Shown piece by piece: positions 59,696 to 64,000 of a stretch of DNA of 64,000 nucleotides (within the stretch, counting starts at the first letter, position 1; every line of letters starts with the position of its first letter). Origin of the DNA: Morganella morganii (GTDB taxonomy: Bacteria > Pseudomonadota > Gammaproteobacteria > Enterobacterales > Enterobacteriaceae); contig NZ_VKKS01000001.1 in NCBI RefSeq assembly GCF_019402645.1, forward strand, positions 2,850,811 through 2,914,810. The letters run 5' to 3'. Made by a program: the position numbers and the translations under genes. A model generated the notes under the pieces. It made no database searches and had not been told where the DNA came from. It saw only the letters and a program-made list of their open reading frames with translations.

Positions 59696-62600
59696 TTATT
59701 TATCAGTAATCAGACTATGCATTTCCTGTACTGAAATCACCCTTTCTGTCGGATCCATATTCAGGGACAGTGTGGTGGCAAAACCGCCATTCATGGTCGT
59801 GTCATAATGCACCTTATATTGCAGGGCACTGCGGCGGATCACTTTGGAATCCTCAATCGCCTGACGTCCGGCGGTGGTATTCACAATGTAATCATATTCG
59901 CCGTTTTTAATTCTGTCCTGAATATGCGGACGGCCTTCATGCACCTTATTCACCAGACGCGGATTAATACCTGCCTCACCCAGCACAATCGCCGTACCGT
60001 GTGTCGCATCCAGCTCAAAGCCCTGCTTCAGCAGTTTTGCTGCCAGATCCACCACCCGCTCTTTATCACCTTCGCGGACAGAAAGCAGCGCGCGGCCTTT
60101 TTTCTTCAGAGAAGAAGAACTGCCGAGCATCGCTTTGGCAAAGGCTTCCGCAAAAGTACGTCCCACCCCCATCACTTCCCCGGTTGAACGCATTTCCGGC
60201 CCTAAAATCGGATCAACGCCCGGGAATTTGTTAAACGGCAGCACCACTTCTTTCACAGAATAATACGGCGGGATAACTTCTTTTGTCACACCCTGCTGCG
60301 CGAGCGTCTGACCGGCCATCACGCGTGCCGCCACTTTCGCCAGCGGCACACCGGTGGCTTTGGAGACAAACGGGACAGTCCGCGCCGCACGCGGGTTCAC
60401 TTCAATCAGATACACTTCGTTGTCTTTGACCGCAAACTGGGTATTCATCAGGCCGCGCACGCGCAGTTCCATCGCCAGTTTTCTGACCTGGTCACGCATC
60501 ACATCCTGAATTTCCTGACTCAGCGTGTAGGCCGGTAAGGAGCAGGCAGAATCCCCGGAGTGAACCCCCGCCTGTTCGATATGCTCCATAATGCCGCCAA
60601 TCAGCACCTGTTCGCCGTCACAGATAGCATCGACATCCACCTCAATCGCATCGTCGAGGAAGCGGTCGAGAAGCACCGGCGCATCATTGGAGACACTGAC
60701 AGCATTCTGGAAGTAGCGGCGCAGATCAGTTTCGTCATAAACGATTTCCATCGCCCGCCCGCCCAGAACATAAGAAGGACGTACCACCAGCGGATAACCA
60801 ATCTCTTTTGCCCGTTCAACCGCCTGCTCAATATTAGAGACCGTGGCGTTTGCCGGTTGTTTCAGACCCAGGCGGACGACCGCCTGCTGGAAACGCTCGC
60901 GATCTTCCGCACGATCAATAGCATCCGGGCTGGTACCGATAACCGGCACACCGGCAGCTTCCAGGCTGCGCGCCAGTTTCAGCGGAGTCTGACCGCCGTA
61001 CTGAACAATCACACCCGCCGGTTTCTCGACACGCACGATTTCCAGCACATCTTCCAGTGTCACCGGCTCGAAATAGAGGCGGTCAGAAGTGTCATAGTCG
61101 GTAGAGACCGTTTCCGGGTTACAGTTGACCATGATGGTTTCGTAACCGTCTTCCCGCAGCGCCATCGCCGCATGCACACAGCAGTAGTCAAATTCGATAC
61201 CCTGGCCGATACGGTTCGGCCCGCCGCCAAGCACCATGATTTTCGGTTTGTCCTGATTCGGCTGCGCTTCGCACTCTTCTTCATAGGTGGAGTAGAGATA
61301 AGCAGTATCAGTGGCGAATTCAGCAGCGCAGGTATCCACGCGCTTGTAAACCGGCCACAGCTGATAGCTGTCACGCAGTTTGCGGATTTCAGCTTCCGCC
61401 ACACCGACCAGTTTTGCCAGCCGCGCATCTGCAAAGCCTTTGCGTTTCAGGTGACGCAGGAATTACGGGGTCAGGCCGTTAATCCCGACATCCGCCACCT
61501 GTTCTTCCAGACGCACCAGTTCCTCAATCTGTACCAGAAACCAGCGGTCAACGTTAGTCAGGTTAAATACACCATCAACAGACAATCCGGCGCGGAATGC
61601 GTCCGCGATATACCAGATCCGCTCGCCGCCGGCTTCTTTCAGCTCACGGCGGATGCGGGTCAGTGCATCCGGGTCGTCCAAATTCACTTTCGGGTCAAGG
61701 CCGGTCGCGCCCACTTCCAGGCCGCGCAGGGCTTTTTGCAGTGACTCCTGCTGGGTACGGCCGATAGCCATTACTTCACCGACAGATTTCATCTGTGTGG
61801 TCAGGCGGTCATTGGTACCGGCAAATTTTTCAAAGTTAAAGCGCGGGATTTTTGTCACGACATAGTCGATAGACGGCTCAAAAGAAGCCGGTGTCAGGCC
61901 GCCGGTAATGTCGTTTGACAATTCATCCAGAGTGTAGCCGACCGCCAGTTTGGCCGCGATCTTGGCAATCGGGAAGCCGGTCGCTTTGGAGGCCAGCGCA
62001 GAGGAACGCGACACACGCGGGTTCATCTCGATAACAATCAGGCGGCCGGTTTTCGGGTTCACCGAGAACTGCACGTTGGAGCCGCCGGTTTCCACACCGA
62101 TTTCACGCAGTACCGCCATCGAGGCGTTACGCATGATTTGGTATTCTTTGTCTGTCAGGGTCTGTGCCGGGGCAACGGTGATGGAGTCACCGGTGTGGAT
62201 CCCCATGGCGTCGAAGTTTTCGATGGAGCAGACAATGATGCAGTTATCATTTTTGTCACGCACCACTTCCATTTCATACTCTTTCCAGCCAATCAGAGAT
62301 TCATCAATCAGCAGTTCGCTGGTCGGGGAGAGATCCAGGCCACGGGTACAGATTTCCTCAAACTCTTCGCGGTTATACGCGATACCGCCGCCGGTACCGC
62401 CCATGGTGAATGACGGGCGGATAATGCACGGAAATCCGACATCATCAGCTACGGCAAAAGCTTCTTCCATGGTGTGTGCAATACCGGAACGCGCCGTATC
62501 CAGGCCGATTTTTTTCATCGCCTGGTCGAAACGGCGGCGATCTTCCGCTTTATCAATCGCATCCGCTGTTGCACCAATCATTTCGACACCGAACTCCGCC

Positions 62601-62923
62601 AGCACGCCGTGGCGTTCCAGATCCAGTGCACAGTTCAGCGCGGTTTGCCCGCCCATGGTCGGCAGAACGGCATCCGGGCGCTCTTTCTCGATGATTTTGC
62701 GCACCACTTCCCAGTGAATCGGCTCGATGTAAGTCGCATCCGCCATTTCCGGGTCGGTCATAATGGTTGCGGGGTTGGAGTTAACGAGGATGACACGGTA
62801 ACCTTCTTCGCGCAGGGCTTTACACGCCTGGGCACCGGAGTAGTCAAACTCACAGGCCTGGCCGATAACAATCGGACCGGCGCCTAAAATCAGGATGCTG
62901 CTGATATCTGTACGTTTTGCCAT
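59696..62923 (-). pseudogene. carB: Carbamoyl-phosphate synthase large subunit, interrupted by an in-frame TAA
   Basis: The reading frame from ATG 62923 to the stop at 59696 spans 1076 codons, the normal CarB length, but codon 487 is TAA (61465-61463). The preceding residues GINGLTP and the following [20 protein letters not shown] align with the E. coli segment where a single acidic residue occupies that site. One base change (for example GAA to TAA) is the simplest cause; there is no frameshift. Upstream lies the carboxyphosphate ATP-grasp domain, downstream the carbamoyl-phosphate and allosteric domains; the stop falls in the oligomerisation domain. No good restart site follows. If real, the strain cannot make carbamoyl phosphate this way and would need arginine and pyrimidines; otherwise it is a sequencing error. 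Confidence 0.9.
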
Positions 62924-62937
62924 TTTTCTGCTCCTGA

Positions 62938-64000
62938 TCAGTGACGGGCGTTTTTCATCAGTTCAATAAAGTGGTCGAACAGCAGGGCGGCGTCATGCGG
63001 GCCCGGGCTGGCTTCAGGGTGTCCCTGGAAGCTGAATGCCGGTTTATCATTGCGGTGAATACCCTGCAATGTGCCGTCAAACAATGATTTATGCGTGACG
63101 CGCAGTGTGGCGGGCAGCGTCGCTTCATCCACCGCAAAACCGTGGTTCTGCGCGGTGATCATCACCACATTATTTTCAATATCTTTGACCGGATGGTTGC
63201 CGCCGTGATGACCAAATTTCATTTTGATGGTCTTTGCACCGCTGGCAAGTGCCAGTAACTGGTGTCCCAGACAGATGCCGAACAACGGGATATCCGTTTC
63301 CAGGAAGCGGGTGATTGCCTCAATCGCATAATCACACGGAGCCGGGTCACCCGGGCCGTTGGAGAGGAAAATACCGTCCGGTGCCATTTTCAGCACCTCT
63401 TCCGCCGGAGTCTGTGCCGGAACGACGGTCAGGCGGCAGCCGCGATCCGCCAGCATACGCAGAATGTTACGCTTGGCACCGAAGTCATACGCCACCACAT
63501 GAAACGGCAGCTCTTCCGCTGTTTTATCCGCCGGTAAACCACCGTCCAGTGTCCGGGAACCCTCCGTCCAGCTGTATGGCTGCGCCGTGGTGACTTCTTT
63601 CGCCAGATCCAGTCCGTTCAGCCCGCCGAAACTCTGTGCATTTTTCAGCGCCAGTGCCGCATCCGGGTTTTCACCGGCAATGATGCAGCCGTTCTGAGCG
63701 CCTTTCTCGCGCAGTAAGCGGGTCAGTTTGCGGGTATCAATATCGGCGATAGCCACGACGTTGCGGCGTTTCAGGTATTCGGAGAGGCTTTCTTCACTGC
63801 GGAAATTACTGGTGGTCAGCGGCAGGTCGCGGATAACGAGGCCTTGTGCATAAACATCCGGGGATTCTTCATCAGCACTGTTAGTGCCGGTATTACCAAT
63901 ATGGGGATAAGTGAGAGTGACTATCTGGCGGGAATAAGAGGGGTCGGTGAGAATTTCCTGATACCCCGTCATCGAGGTATTAAAAACAACTTCGCCGGTG
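62938..64000 (-). CDS. carA: Carbamoyl-phosphate synthase small subunit, 5' end cut by window edge
   Basis: The glutaminase subunit of carbamoyl-phosphate synthase. The frame runs off position 64000. The visible part starts TGEVVFNTS then [20 protein letters not shown], so only about 28 N-terminal residues are missing. The triad nucleophile Cys is in [17 protein letters not shown], and the His-Glu pair is in [12 protein letters not shown]. It delivers ammonia from glutamine to CarB. carB starts 14 bases downstream with AGGAG in the gap, the usual operon. The carA promoter and any ArgR or pyrimidine control sites lie outside the window. Confidence 0.97.
   Translation of the reverse strand, partial: TGEVVFNTSMTGYQEILTDPSYSRQIVTLTYPHIGNTGTNSADEESPDVYAQGLVIRDLPLTTSNFRSEESLSEYLKRRNVVAIADIDTRKLTRLLREKGAQNGCIIAGENPDAALALKNAQSFGGLNGLDLAKEVTTAQPYSWTEGSRTLDGGLPADKTAEELPFHVVAYDFGAKRNILRMLADRGCRLTVVPAQTPAEEVLKMAPDGIFLSNGPGDPAPCDYAIEAITRFLETDIPLFGICLGHQLLALASGAKTIKMKFGHHGGNHPVKDIENNVVMITAQNHGFAVDEATLPATLRVTHKSLFDGTLQGIHRNDKPAFSFQGHPEASPGPHDAALLFDHFIELMKNARH

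Noticed and set aside
60560-61744. A 394-codon plus-strand open frame across the carB stop region
   Set aside because: It is antisense to carB coding sequence, has no homology I recognise and is explained by sense-strand codon bias.

Overview
The window is a stretch of gammaproteobacterial (Enterobacterales) chromosome. Nearly every gene has a close Escherichia coli counterpart, often in the same local order. The moderately G+C-rich genes, the long-form ExbB, the Vibrio-type thymidylate synthase and the joining of loci that lie apart in E. coli point to the Morganellaceae, most likely Morganella. That genus call is inference. I saw no rRNA, tRNA, insertion sequence, prophage or CRISPR array.

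Layout. 1-5412 (minus): start of ptrA, recC and the minor pseudopilin cluster ppdA-ppdB-ygdB-ppdC. 5413-6839: an A+T-rich stretch with a plus-strand, Vibrio-type thyA. 6917-10709 (minus): rppH-ptsP-lgt. 10896-14360: TPP riboswitch and the thiamine importer thiBPQ. 14374-16809: LexA-box-preceded polB. 17022-20635: rapA and rluA. 20632-21693: djlA and a 30-codon hydrophobic ORF. 21873-28630: lptD-surA-pdxA-rsmA-apaG-apaH, facing folA. 29392-30770: a LysE-family exporter coupled to a nucleotidyltransferase. 30822-39756 (minus): nudF-cpdA-yqiA-parE-parC-plsC-ftsP. 39976-45180: tolC, ygiB-ygiC, ygiD and ribB, with an FMN riboswitch. 45623-53346: ubiK, hldE-glnE, ygiF, ygiM, cca. 53380-57941: Fur-box-preceded exbB-exbD, yghB, yqhD-dkgA. 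58187-59496: an A+T-rich island with a trimeric autotransporter. 59696-64000: carAB, with carB interrupted by an in-frame stop.

Most genes are housekeeping: recombination and SOS replication (recC, polB), envelope assembly (lgt, lptD, surA, plsC, tolC, hldE, ygiB, yghB), topoisomerase IV, cofactor supply (thiBPQ, ribB, pdxA, ubiK), RNA and nucleotide turnover (rppH, apaH, nudF, rsmA, cca), nitrogen regulation (ptsP, glnE) and TonB energisation.

I found no wholly new multi-gene system. The points most worth checking are the TAA codon inside carB, the displaced and inverted thyA, a tRNA nucleotidyltransferase that has lost its HD metal ligands, the headless coiled-coil autotransporter with a small well-translated-looking ORF running into its 3' end, a 30-codon membrane ORF after djlA, an LysE/nucleotidyltransferase pair between folA and ftsP, a shortened YgiF, and two long unexplained inverted repeats.
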